From Chloroflexi bacterium RBG_16_72_14 (GTDB taxonomy: Bacteria; Chloroflexota; Limnocylindria; Limnocylindrales; CSP1-4), in the NCBI GenBank assembly GCA_001797035.1, contig MGOE01000010.1, forward strand, positions 22,672 through 35,802: a stretch of DNA of 13,131 nucleotides, given 5' to 3'. The notes beneath the pieces were generated by a model. That model was not told the DNA's origin. It ran no database searches and saw only the letters and a program-made list of their open reading frames with translations. Both the position numbers and the translations under genes were made by a program. Every line of letters begins with the position of its first letter. Position 1 is the first letter of the stretch. Positions 6,931-13,131 of the stretch are shown piece by piece.

Positions 6931-8091
6931 CGACTTGAACTCCTGCCAGATGTCGATCCGCTGTTCGTTGCCGGACGTGTCCACGGCGCCCTCGAGGCCG
7001 CTCATGACGTCGTCGGGCGGGAAGATCGCCGGGTCGGCGAGCACCTCGGCATCGATGAACTTCTTGGCCTCGTCGTTGGGCGTGCCGTAGCCCGTGAAGT
7101 TCGTCTCGGCGGCCTGGACCTCCGGGTCGTGGACGTAGTTGAGCCACGCGTACGCCGCGTTCGGGTTCGGCGCGTTCGCGATCAGGACCCAGGTGTCCAA
7201 CCAGTACAGCGACCCCTCGCTGGGCACGACGTACTTGATGTCCGCCGTGTCCGCGTTGGCTCGCAGCTCGAGGATCGGGCCGGTCCAGCCGAGGCACAGG
7301 ACCGCTTCCTCGCTGGCCAGCTTGTCCTGGTAGGTGTCCGAGTCAAGGGCGAGCACATGGGGCGCGAGGTCGAGCAGGATCTTGCGGGCCTCATCGAGGT
7401 CCGCCTTCTCGACCGAGTTGAGCGACTTGCCGAGCATCTTGAGCGGCATCACGAACACGTCGCCCATCGAGTCGACGAGCACGACCTTGCCCGAGTACTT
7501 GCCCTTGGCGAGGTCGAAGAATTCCTGCCACGAGGTCACCGGTTCGGTGACCAGCTTGCTCCGGTAGAGGATGCCGGTGGTGCCGAAGTCCTTCGGCAGC
7601 TGCCACTCGTCATTGGGATCCCAGCCCTGCTTCTTGAAGGCCGCGTTGATGTACTTCTGGTTGGGGATCCGCTCCCAGTTGAGCTTCTGGATGTAGCCGC
7701 CCTCGACCATCGCCGGCACGTACTCGGCGGTGGGGCAGGCGATGTCGTAGCCGGTCGCGCCCGCCTGCAGCTTGGCCAGCAGCTCCTCGTTGTTGGCGAA
7801 CGTGTCGTACTGGAACTTCTCGACCCCGAACTCCGCCTGGAACGCGGCCATGTTGTCGGGATTGACGTAGTCCGACCAGTTGTACATGAACAGCTGCTTC
7901 TCGACGTCGCCCGCGGGTGGGAACGTCGCCTCGCCGCCGGTGCTGGGTGCCGCGGACGCACCGCCGCCCCCGCTCGAACAGGCGGCCAGAGCCGTGCTGC
8001 CCCCGAGCAGCCCCGCCGCCGCGAGGAAGCTCCGTCGCGGGATGCGGTTGTGGGCCGCGCGCCGCAGGATGTCGTCGAGCTGGTCCGCCAT
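6916..8091 (-). CDS. potD: Spermidine/putrescine-binding lipoprotein PotD
   Basis: Extracytoplasmic polyamine-binding protein that delivers substrate to PotBC; 391 residues. The N-terminus has a twin-arginine motif (PRRSFLAAAGLLGG, R19-R20) and a lipobox LAAC with C38, so it is probably exported folded by Tat and anchored by lipid. A Gly/Ser/Ala/Pro linker covers 39-60. The mature domain starts with LFMYNWSDYVNPDN (67-80), typical of PotD. It continues with a PTAEY segment (120-124), GWTG (268-271) and SLYWLDTWVL (294-303), where aromatic and acidic residues of the polyamine pocket are expected. The start ATG 8091 has a strong purine-rich ribosome site (GGAGGAGGAG) just upstream, which rules out the longer open frame. 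It lies 40 bases after potA. The precise ligand (spermidine, putrescine or another polyamine) is not fixed by sequence. Confidence 0.95.
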   Translation of the reverse strand: MADQLDDILRRAAHNRIPRRSFLAAAGLLGGSTALAACSSGGGGASAAPSTGGEATFPPAGDVEKQLFMYNWSDYVNPDNMAAFQAEFGVEKFQYDTFANNEELLAKLQAGATGYDIACPTAEYVPAMVEGGYIQKLNWERIPNQKYINAAFKKQGWDPNDEWQLPKDFGTTGILYRSKLVTEPVTSWQEFFDLAKGKYSGKVVLVDSMGDVFVMPLKMLGKSLNSVEKADLDEARKILLDLAPHVLALDSDTYQDKLASEEAVLCLGWTGPILELRANADTADIKYVVPSEGSLYWLDTWVLIANAPNPNAAYAWLNYVHDPEVQAAETNFTGYGTPNDEAKKFIDAEVLADPAIFPPDDVMSGLEGAVDTSGNEQRIDIWQEFKSAIGG

Positions 8092-8131
8092 GTCTCCTCC
8101 TCCAGGATGGAACGCGATGGGCCCGAGCGTC

Positions 8132-9316
8132 TCAGGCCACGAGGATGAGGTTCGCCGAGTCCTCCCAGCGGACGACGACCGGGTCACCCGGGCCGACGCC
8201 CATGATCGCCGCGGCGCCTGCCGCGTTCTGGCGCCGGGCGACCATCTCGCCGGCGATGTCGGTGGCGACCCGGAACTCCGTGTGGTCGCCGAGGTACGTG
8301 CCCTGGTGGATCCGCCCCTCCACGCTCGACCAGCCATCGGCCGGTGGTGCGGCGTGGGTGGCTGGCTCGACCTGGAGACGCTCGGGCCGCACGGCCACGA
8401 TGACCTCCGTGCCGGGCGCGGGCCGGGCATCCGGATCCGTGACGAGCCCCGTGAGCCGGAGGCCACGGTCCGTCTGGACGACGCCGCGCCCGGTCGACGG
8501 GTCGTGCTCCACGAGCTTGCCGTCGATCGGGTTGGAGACGCCGATGAAGTTGGCCACAAAGCGGTTCACCGGGCGCTCGTACAGCTCCGCGGGGCCGCCC
8601 TGCTGCTGGATCCTGCCGTGGTGCATGACGATGATCGTGTCGCTCATCGTCAGCGCCTCCTCCTGGTCGTGAGTCACGTACACGAACGTGATCCCGACCT
8701 CCTGCTGCAGCGCCTTGAGCTCCAGCTGCATCTCCTTTCGCAGCTTGAGGTCGAGGGCGCCCAGTGGCTCGTCGAGAAGGAGCACCGTGGGTTGGTTGAT
8801 GAGCGCCCGGGCGAGGGCGACGCGCTGCTGCTGGCCGCCAGAGAGCTCCCAGGTGCGGCGGCGCTCGTAGCCGCTGAGCCGGACGAGCTCCAGCGCCTCG
8901 CCAACGCGGCGCGCCTCGTCCGCCTTGGTCGTGCCTCGCTGGCGCAGGCCGTAGCCCACGTTCTGGGCCACGTTCATGTGCGGGAACAGCGCGTAGTGCT
9001 GGAAGACGGTGTTCACGTTGCGCTGGTACGGCGGCACGCCGGCAACCGGCTCGCCGGCGAGGTAGATCTCGCCCGCGGTCGGCTGCTCGAAGCCCGCGAT
9101 CATCCGCAGGGTGGTGGTCTTGCCACAGCCCGACGGGCCGAGGAACGAGTAGAACGCGCCGCGCGCCACCGACAGGCGCATCGCGTCGACGGCGGTGATG
9201 TCGCCGAACCGCTTGGTGACGTCGACGATGTCGACGTCGGGCGTCTCGCCGCCACGTTCCGACAGGGTGGCGCGGCGCCCGGGCAGGGGCGTATCGGGTG
9301 TCGCCGACAGGCTCAA
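8132..9316 (-). CDS. potA: Spermidine/putrescine ABC transporter, ATPase PotA
   Basis: Cytosolic ATPase subunit that powers polyamine import; 394 residues with the chosen start. The nucleotide-binding domain shows Walker A GPSGCGKTT (60-68), Q-loop Q106 in NTVFQHYALFPH, signature LSGGQQQR (158-165), Walker B VLLLDEP (178-184, E183) and switch H216. A C-terminal TOBE region (about 307-392, VRPERLQ onward) is usual for PotA/MalK-type ATPases. No ATG is available between the upstream noncoding region and the conserved core. I choose TTG at 9316-9314, because GAGGGA lies 8 bases upstream (9330-9325) and the protein then begins MSLSATPDTP with an extension of about 25 residues before the core. A CTG within codons 17-20 is a weaker alternative. 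First gene of the potA-D-B-C operon. Confidence 0.95.
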   Translation of the reverse strand: MSLSATPDTPLPGRRATLSERGGETPDVDIVDVTKRFGDITAVDAMRLSVARGAFYSFLGPSGCGKTTTLRMIAGFEQPTAGEIYLAGEPVAGVPPYQRNVNTVFQHYALFPHMNVAQNVGYGLRQRGTTKADEARRVGEALELVRLSGYERRRTWELSGGQQQRVALARALINQPTVLLLDEPLGALDLKLRKEMQLELKALQQEVGITFVYVTHDQEEALTMSDTIIVMHHGRIQQQGGPAELYERPVNRFVANFIGVSNPIDGKLVEHDPSTGRGVVQTDRGLRLTGLVTDPDARPAPGTEVIVAVRPERLQVEPATHAAPPADGWSSVEGRIHQGTYLGDHTEFRVATDIAGEMVARRQNAAGAAAIMGVGPGDPVVVRWEDSANLILVA

Positions 9317-9324
9317 ATCGCGCG

Positions 9325-9330
9325 TCCCTC
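9325..9330 (-). promoter_or_regulatory. Ribosome binding site deciding the TTG start of potA
   Basis: On the minus strand GAGGGA (9330-9325) lies 8 bases before TTG 9316. No ATG or GTG start fits the conserved N-terminus, so this site is the main support for the TTG start. Confidence 0.5.
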
Positions 9331-9376
9331 GACTCGTGGCGATCGGCGGTGCGCTCCCCCAGCGACCGGTTCGCGG

Positions 9377-9405
9377 ATGGTACGAAGCGGTGCGGGTCGC
9401 GTCAA
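9377..9405 (-). promoter_or_regulatory. Candidate promoter of the potADBC operon
   Basis: On the minus strand TTGACG (9405-9400) is separated by exactly 17 bases from TACCAT (9382-9377). This is a good housekeeping-type -35/-10 pair: five of six and four of six consensus bases. Transcription would start near 9370, giving a leader of about 54 bases before the TTG start of potA. Confidence 0.6.
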
Positions 9406-9423
9406 CGCGCATTCCGCGGAGTG

Positions 9424-9438
9424 GTGCGAAGTTCGCAC
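9424..9438. promoter_or_regulatory. Palindrome GTGCGAA-G-TTCGCAC upstream of the pot promoter
   Basis: Two perfect 7-base arms around a single central base, centred about 60 bases upstream of the predicted pot start site and in the region shared with the divergent guanylyltransferase gene. This is a plausible binding site for a dimeric regulator. The rest of 9317-9544 holds the two promoters, a TCCGCGGA palindrome (9413-9420) and a stem at 9479-9485/9494-9500. I see no small gene there. Confidence 0.4.
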
Positions 9439-9532
9439 GATCGAGCACCCGTGGCGGCGAGATTCGAGCGGTCAGCGAGGGGTGGCTCCTGCTCCGCCCC
9501 GGCGTGGCGACCCCAGCCGGCGTGCGCCTTCC

Positions 9533-9538
9533 TAGAAT
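9533..9538 (+). promoter_or_regulatory. -10 box for a leaderless mannose-1-phosphate guanylyltransferase mRNA
   Basis: TAGAAT (five of six bases of TATAAT) ends 6 bases before the ATG at 9545, so transcription should start at or next to the A of the start codon. There is no purine-rich ribosome site, which fits a leaderless message. No clear -35 box is seen. Confidence 0.5.
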
Positions 9539-9544
9539 GGGCCG

Positions 9545-10621
9545 ATGTACGTCGTGATCATGGCCGGAGGCGGCGGGACCCGGCTGCGCCCCGTGAGCAC
9601 CGCCGCCCGCCCCAAGCCGTTCCTGCCGCTGCTGCCCACCGGCGAGACGCTGCTCCAGGGGACCGTACGGCGGCTCCAGGGGCTGGAGCTCGGCCCGACC
9701 GACCTGTTCGTCGTTGCCGCGTCGCCGTACGTGGCGCTCGTCGAGGCGCAGGTCCCGCGCGCGACGGTGGTGATCGAGCCGGAGGGCCGCAACACGGCCG
9801 CGGCGATCGCGCTGGCGACGCTGGCGATCGAGCGCGACGACGGCGACGTGATGGTCGTCCTGCCCGCTGACCACCGGATCGAGCCGGCGGACGAGGCCGG
9901 CTTTCGAGCGGTGCTCCAGGCCGCGGCGAACGGGCTCACCGGGCACCCGTTCGGCATCGAGCTCCCCCTCGTGACGCTCGGCATCCAGACCGCGTACGCC
10001 GCGACGCAGTACGGCTACCTGATCCCGGAGGGACGTGGCCAGGCGATCAACGGCCTGCAGGCGTATCCACTGGAGGCCTTCTGGGAGAAGCCGCCGATCG
10101 AGGACGCCGAGCGGCTGTGGCGGATGCCCGGCGTTGCCTGGAACGCCGGCATGTTCCTGTGGCGCCGGCGCGCGATCCGGGCGGCGCTCGATGCGTACGC
10201 GCCAGACGTGGTCGGCGCCGTCGCCCGCGGCCTTCGCGACGGGTCCCTGGACGCCGCCTACGCGTCGATCACGCCACGCTCGATCGACTACGCCGTGATG
10301 GAGCCTGCGGCGGCGGCGGGGTCCGTGGTGATGGGCGCGCTGAACGTCGGCTGGACGGACATCGGCAACTGGCCCGCCCTGCTCGAGGTGCTGGGCGCGT
10401 CGGGGATCGAGGGCGGCGTCGTCGAGGCGGGGGAGCGGGCGGCGGCCACCGACGGCGACCTGGTCGTCGAGCGCCCACCGGGAGGGCTCGTCGTGCGCGA
10501 ACCGGGCGGCGGTACGATCACCCCCGACCGGCCGGTCGCGCTGCTGCGCCACGCGCGCCACGCGCGGGCGATCGTGGAGGCTCTCCTGGACCGGTGCGCA
10601 GCAGCGGAGGCCGGAGCATGA
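9545..10621 (+). CDS. manC: Mannose-1-phosphate guanylyltransferase
   Basis: Cytosolic nucleotidyltransferase making GDP-mannose and pyrophosphate from GTP and mannose 1-phosphate, for mannosylated polysaccharides, glycolipids or glycoproteins. It has 358 residues, matching the short single-function form. The nucleotide loop MAGGGGTRLRPVS (6-18) is followed by RPKPFLPL (22-29), EPEGRNTAAAIALA (78-91), VLPADH (105-110), the sugar-binding EKP (181-183), WNAGMFLW (199-206), SIDYAVME (246-253) and VGWTDIGNW (268-276). R15 stands where tryptophan is usual (TRLW). The last 80 residues differ from the common C-terminal beta-helix sequence but keep repeat-like VVERPPGGLVVRE. The ATG is directly downstream of a -10 box with no ribosome site. 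The stop overlaps the next gene as ATGA, and that gene supplies its substrate. Confidence 0.92.
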   Translation: MYVVIMAGGGGTRLRPVSTAARPKPFLPLLPTGETLLQGTVRRLQGLELGPTDLFVVAASPYVALVEAQVPRATVVIEPEGRNTAAAIALATLAIERDDGDVMVVLPADHRIEPADEAGFRAVLQAAANGLTGHPFGIELPLVTLGIQTAYAATQYGYLIPEGRGQAINGLQAYPLEAFWEKPPIEDAERLWRMPGVAWNAGMFLWRRRAIRAALDAYAPDVVGAVARGLRDGSLDAAYASITPRSIDYAVMEPAAAAGSVVMGALNVGWTDIGNWPALLEVLGASGIEGGVVEAGERAAATDGDLVVERPPGGLVVREPGGGTITPDRPVALLRHARHARAIVEALLDRCAAAEAGA

Positions 10622-12099
10622 CCAACGTGGCGGAGGCGCCCACCCCCACCCGGATCGTGTTCGGGACGGACGGCTGGCGAGCCCGGGTCGCCGACGAGTT
10701 CACGTTCGAGAACGTCCGGCGCTGCGCCGACGGCGTGGCGCGCTGCGTGGCAGAGCGTGGCGAGCAGGCAAAGGGTGTCGTGATCGCCTACGACCGCCGG
10801 TTCGCCTCCGAGCACTTCGCGCGCGCCGCCGCCGAGGTCCTCCTCGCGCAGGGCATCCCGGTCGCGATCAGCCGCACGGCCGTGCCGACGCAGATGAGCT
10901 CGTTCGAGGTGGTCCAGCGCGGGTCCGCGGCCGGGATCGTGATCACGGCCTCCCACAACCCGTGGACGGACAACGGGTTCAAGGTCAAGTCGCCGACGGG
11001 CGCCGCGGCCGGAGCGGACATGCTCCCGATCATCGAGGCGGGGATCGCCGACAACGCCGGCAAGGCGATCGAGCGGCGACCGCTCGAGGACGCGGAGGCG
11101 GCCGGCCTCGTGGAGTGGTACGACCCGTTCGACGGCTACCAGCGCTTCGTGCGCCGGACGCTGGACCTCGACGCCCTCCGCGATGCGGACATGTCGCTGC
11201 TCGTGGAGCCGCTGTACGGCTCCGGCTCCGGCTGGATCCCGCGGCTGCTCGCCGGAGGGCGGATCCGGGTGACCGAGATCCACAACGAGCGGAACCCGTA
11301 CTTCGGGGGTGTCAACCCGGAGCCGATCCGCCCGCACGTGGACCAGGCGTTGGCGATGCTGGCCGCCGACGGCTACGACCTCGGCCTGCTGCTGGACGGC
11401 GACGCGGATCGCGCGGGCGCGGCCGACGAGCGCGGCACGTTCCTCCACCAGCTCCAGGTCACGGGGCTGCTGATGTATTACCTCGCCGAGCACCGCGGCC
11501 TGCGCGAGCCCGTGGTCGTGTCGGTGAACAACACGTCCACGGCGGCGACCCTCGGCCGGCACTACGGCATCGACACCCACGAGGTGGCCGTGGGCTTCAA
11601 GTTCATCGGGCCGAAGATGATCGAGACCGGCGCGATGATGGGTGCGGAGGAGTCCGGCGGCTACGGGTTCGGGATGCACCTCCCGGAGCGGGACGGGGTC
11701 TACGCGGACCTGATGCTCCTCGACCTGTTCCTGCGCGAGCGCGCGCGGGGAAACTGGCCGGTGTCGCGTGCGGTGGTGCGGTTCCACGAACTCGCCGGGC
11801 CCTCGTTCTACCGCCGGATCGACGTCCACTTCGACCGGCCGTCCTACGAGGGCGTCAAGCGGCGGGTGCTGGTCGGGCTGCGCGAGGCGCCGCCCACGGC
11901 GCTCGCTGGCGAGCCGATCGTCCGGACGCAGGTTCTCGATACCGGCGACGGGTTCAAGTGGTTCCTTGCCGACGGCTCCTGGCTGCTCGTCCGCGCCAGC
12001 GGCACGGAGCCGCTGGTGCGCGTGTACACGGAGGCCGTGACGCCGGAGGTCCGCGACGAGCTGGTGAGCACCGGCGAGCGACTCGTCCGGGGCGGGTAG
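10618..12099 (+). CDS. Phosphomannomutase/phosphoglucomutase family protein
   Basis: Alpha-D-phosphohexomutase of 493 residues that interconverts hexose 6- and 1-phosphates through a phosphoserine. All four signature sites are visible: FGTDGWR (15-21) at the N-terminus, TASHNP with the phosphorylated S112, the metal site DGDADR (260-265), the sugar loop EESGGYGF (344-351) and the phosphate-binding RASGTEPLVRVY (459-470). Family members may prefer mannose, glucose or both. Overlap by ATGA with the guanylyltransferase makes mannose 6-phosphate to mannose 1-phosphate (a manB/algC-like role) most likely. The start has GGAGG at 10606-10610, 7 bases upstream, inside the preceding gene, so the two are co-translated. 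The length is slightly above the usual 450-475. Glucose activity cannot be excluded from sequence. Confidence 0.93.
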   Translation: MTNVAEAPTPTRIVFGTDGWRARVADEFTFENVRRCADGVARCVAERGEQAKGVVIAYDRRFASEHFARAAAEVLLAQGIPVAISRTAVPTQMSSFEVVQRGSAAGIVITASHNPWTDNGFKVKSPTGAAAGADMLPIIEAGIADNAGKAIERRPLEDAEAAGLVEWYDPFDGYQRFVRRTLDLDALRDADMSLLVEPLYGSGSGWIPRLLAGGRIRVTEIHNERNPYFGGVNPEPIRPHVDQALAMLAADGYDLGLLLDGDADRAGAADERGTFLHQLQVTGLLMYYLAEHRGLREPVVVSVNNTSTAATLGRHYGIDTHEVAVGFKFIGPKMIETGAMMGAEESGGYGFGMHLPERDGVYADLMLLDLFLRERARGNWPVSRAVVRFHELAGPSFYRRIDVHFDRPSYEGVKRRVLVGLREAPPTALAGEPIVRTQVLDTGDGFKWFLADGSWLLVRASGTEPLVRVYTEAVTPEVRDELVSTGERLVRGG

Positions 12100-12103
12100 C
12101 GGC

Positions 12104-12131
12104 GCCCGGCCCCCCTGGCGCGACGCCGGGC
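12104..12131 (+). terminator. GC hairpin after the phosphohexomutase gene
   Basis: GCCCGGC (12104-12110) pairs with GCCGGGC (12125-12131) across a 14-base loop, 4 bases after the stop codon. A second inverted pair, CCCGCCG (12139-12145) and CGGCGGG (12162-12168), follows. There is also a near-direct repeat starting GTGGGCCT at 12147 and 12168. No T run is present. The region 12100-12328 contains no gene that I can support. Confidence 0.35.
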
Positions 12132-12207
12132 TTCGGGGCCCGCCGCGTGGGCCTCGTCGGGCGGCGGGTGGGCCTGTCGGCACCCCCGACCCGGACGATT
12201 CCGGGGG

Positions 12208-12236
12208 CTGACCCCGGCGCGGGAGGGGTGTAGGCT
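12208..12236 (+). promoter_or_regulatory. Candidate promoter of the SWIM zinc-finger gene
   Basis: CTGACC (12208-12213) and TAGGCT (12231-12236) are spaced by 17 bases, each with four of six consensus bases. A small hairpin, CCCGGA-CGAT-TCCGGG (12190-12205), sits directly upstream. Transcription would begin near 12243, leaving a leader of about 86 bases. Confidence 0.5.
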
Positions 12237-12240
12237 TGTC

Positions 12241-12310
12241 CCACGACCGCCATCACCGGTCCAGCGAGTCCGACCGGACGGCGGCCCTCGTGGACGCCCG
12301 TCGCGGGGCG
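12241..12310 (+). ncRNA. Highly structured 5' leader of the SWIM gene (candidate cis-regulatory RNA)
   Basis: Three helices nest in 53 bases: CCACGA (12241-12246) with TCGTGG (12288-12293), CCGCC (12247-12251) with GGCGG (12280-12284), and CCGGTC (12256-12261) with GACCGG (12272-12277). That is 17 perfect pairs with only a 3-base bulge, a 4/2 internal loop and a 10-base apical loop. A second hairpin, CGCCC (12295-12299) with GGGCG (12306-12310), follows, and the GGAGG ribosome site begins 4 bases later (12314). The predicted transcription start lies at the foot of the first stem. I do not recognise a known riboswitch class. Confidence 0.45.
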
Positions 12311-12328
12311 ACTGGAGGATGATCGGCG

Positions 12329-12937
12329 ATGCACTCCTCTCTCATCGGCAAGGTCGAGAAGGCGAATCGCTACGCTCGCGAGCTGGATCGGATCACGATC
12401 GAGCGGGTCGCCCTGACGTTCCGCGGTGACAACGACACCCATCACGTCAGCCTCGACGCGGGCCAGTGGCACTGCACGTGCCACTACTTCGAGAGCTGGG
12501 GTTCCTGTGTGCATCTCCTCACGCTGCAGAAGATCTTCGGCGTGATGCTCCCCGAGGAGGCGCAGGTCTCGATCTTCAACGCTGCGGCGGGCGCGACCGC
12601 CGGACCGCCGCCGGTCCCCGGGGCCGGCGCATCGCCTTCGCGACGCCCTCACGGCGCGATCTCGACGCGCCAGTACCAGGCCGCGTCGCGCCCGACGCCG
12701 AACCGGGCGAACAGCTGCAGGCTCCAGGTCCCCGGCTCGACCGGTGCGGCGAAGGTCACCGGGCCGGTCACGGGGTCCGAGACGTCGCCCGGCTGCTGCG
12801 CCTCGCCGCCGGCCACCCTTGCCCAGCTGGCGACCCAGGTCGGCTCGCCGACGTCGGGCCGGAGCTCGACCGCGAGCTTGGCCCCCCCGTGGCCGAGCCG
12901 CCGGCGCGGCCGACGATCCAGGGCGAGTCGGACGTGA
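12329..12937 (+). CDS. Small SWIM zinc-finger domain protein
   Basis: The first 85 or so residues form a compact SWIM domain: GDNDTHHVSLDAGQWHCTCHYFES... with zinc ligands C49, C51, C60 and H62 (CxC-x8-CxH). A segment ending FGVMLPEEAQ (70-79) follows and resembles small stand-alone SWIM proteins of high-GC environmental bacteria. SWIM domains bind nucleic acid or proteins; the specific role is unknown. The start ATG 12329 has GGAGG at 12314-12318, 10 bases upstream. The open frame gives 202 residues, but everything after about residue 88 is low-complexity Ala/Pro/Ser/Arg sequence. From 12649 it is antisense to a convergent lipoprotein gene, so the tail may be only an accidental read-through to the first stop. 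The SWIM core is secure; the C-terminus and true end are not. Confidence 0.75.
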   Translation: MHSSLIGKVEKANRYARELDRITIERVALTFRGDNDTHHVSLDAGQWHCTCHYFESWGSCVHLLTLQKIFGVMLPEEAQVSIFNAAAGATAGPPPVPGAGASPSRRPHGAISTRQYQAASRPTPNRANSCRLQVPGSTGAAKVTGPVTGSETSPGCCASPPATLAQLATQVGSPTSGRSSTASLAPPWPSRRRGRRSRASRT

Positions 12938-13131
12938 GGCCGGCCCACGTGAACGTGCCGAGATCGCCCGCCACGGGATCGGCGGCGATGCCGGCGAGCA
13001 GCGCGTCCGGGGGCTGGGCGTCGGGGATGGGCGTGGGCGCCGCCGGCGTCGACGCCGGCGGCGCGGTGGGTTCGGCCCGGGGCGTGGCCGGCGGGACGGA
13101 GCCGCACGCCGCCAGCGTGGCGAGCAACGCG
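12649..13131 (-). CDS. Putative lipoprotein, frame-disrupted and cut by the window edge
   Basis: Reading leftward from the edge, the frame gives ALLATLAAC, the end of a signal peptide with lipobox LAAC (Cys codon at 13106-13104), then a Pro/Thr/Ala linker (APPASTPAAPTPIP). A domain continues as DLGTFTWAGLTSDSPWIVG. At a run of seven G (plus-strand C at 12882-12888) the sense moves to another frame, which continues as AKLAVELRPDVGEPTWVASW and ends EPGTWSLQLFARFG...AWYWRVEIAP at TGA 12651-12649. One additional G would join the two halves into about 160 residues. So this is either an assembly or sequencing indel, a recent frameshift, or slippage. The alternating pattern of the C-terminal half suggests a beta-sandwich. 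I do not recognise a function; it is probably surface-anchored. The start codon lies beyond the right edge. Confidence 0.6.
   Translation of the reverse strand, partial: RVARHAGGVRLRPAGHAPGRTHRAAGVDAGGAHAHPRRPAPGRAARRHRRRSRGGRSRHVHVGRPHVRLALDRRPRRRLGHGGAKLAVELRPDVGEPTWVASWARVAGGEAQQPGDVSDPVTGPVTFAAPVEPGTWSLQLFARFGVGRDAAWYWRVEIAP

Noticed and set aside
5443..8148. Very long plus-strand open frame (about 900 codons) across the pot region
   Set aside because: It is antisense to potC, potB and potD, whose proteins carry clear family motifs. The frame is open only because high G+C removes stop codons, and its translation is a low-complexity Arg/Asp/His/Gln mixture.
8092..8559. Upstream extension of the potD frame into potA
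   Set aside because: ATG 8091 has a strong ribosome site and is directly followed by a Tat/lipoprotein signal peptide, so the extension is noncoding in that frame.
9317..10561. Upstream extension of the potA frame to an ATG near 10561
   Set aside because: It would run antisense through the guanylyltransferase gene and past the predicted pot promoter. The PotA family starts near the chosen TTG.
12147..12180. Near-direct repeat GTGGGCCT(C)GTCGG after the mutase gene
   Set aside because: Two short imperfect copies in GC-rich intergenic DNA, with no further units and no mobile-element ends; probably chance or old duplication.
10288..12183. Long minus-strand open frame opposite the phosphohexomutase
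   Set aside because: Shadow of a real gene with all four signature motifs; no start context or domain on the minus strand.
1..13131. CRISPR array, tRNA, rRNA, insertion sequence, toxin-antitoxin or phage-defence genes
   Set aside because: I looked for repeat-spacer periodicity, transposase motifs and small paired genes and saw none. Almost all DNA is accounted for by housekeeping and transport genes.

Overview
The window is very G+C-rich and densely coded, with overlapping or nearly abutting genes and no rRNA, tRNA, CRISPR array or mobile element that I can see. Gene content and style suggest a chromosomal segment of a high-GC bacterium. My best guess is a Chloroflexota lineage such as Limnocylindria/Ellin6529-like, because of the small SWIM zinc-finger protein, the short archaeal/Thermotoga-type AhcY and the Tat-type lipoproteins. 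An actinobacterium is not excluded. That assignment is inference from style, not from a marker gene.

Left block (1-4962, + strand): the 3' end of a GNAT acetyltransferase overlaps ahcY (S-adenosylhomocysteine hydrolase) by an ATGA. ahcY is followed after 4 bases by an S9-family alpha/beta-hydrolase peptidase, and after an 82-base gap by metK (S-adenosylmethionine synthetase). metK makes SAM and ahcY removes the SAH left after methyl transfer, so the two bracket the activated-methyl cycle. The peptidase between them has no obvious link to it.

Middle block (5020-9316, - strand): a complete polyamine ABC importer in the order potA-potD-potB-potC, convergent with metK. It has a good candidate promoter (-35 TTGACG, 17 bases, -10 TACCAT) with a palindrome just upstream. 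potA probably starts at TTG. A hairpin straddles the potD stop codon. A 14-base tandem repeat fills the potB/potC junction.

Right block (9545-12099, + strand): divergent from pot, a probably leaderless mannose-1-phosphate guanylyltransferase gene overlaps by ATGA a phosphomannomutase/phosphoglucomutase. Together they would make GDP-mannose from mannose 6-phosphate (or handle glucose 1-/6-phosphate).

Right edge (12100-13131): a promoter and an unusually structured 5' leader precede a small SWIM zinc-finger gene. Its open frame runs antisense into a convergent lipoprotein gene, whose frame is broken at a run of seven G and whose 5' end lies outside the window.

No gene-free stretch exceeds 300 bases; the longest are 9317-9544 and 12100-12328, both described below. 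I found no clear new multi-gene system. The most interesting signals are the nested hairpin leader of the SWIM gene, the chain of overlapping mini-frames at potB/potC, and the antisense overlap at the right edge.
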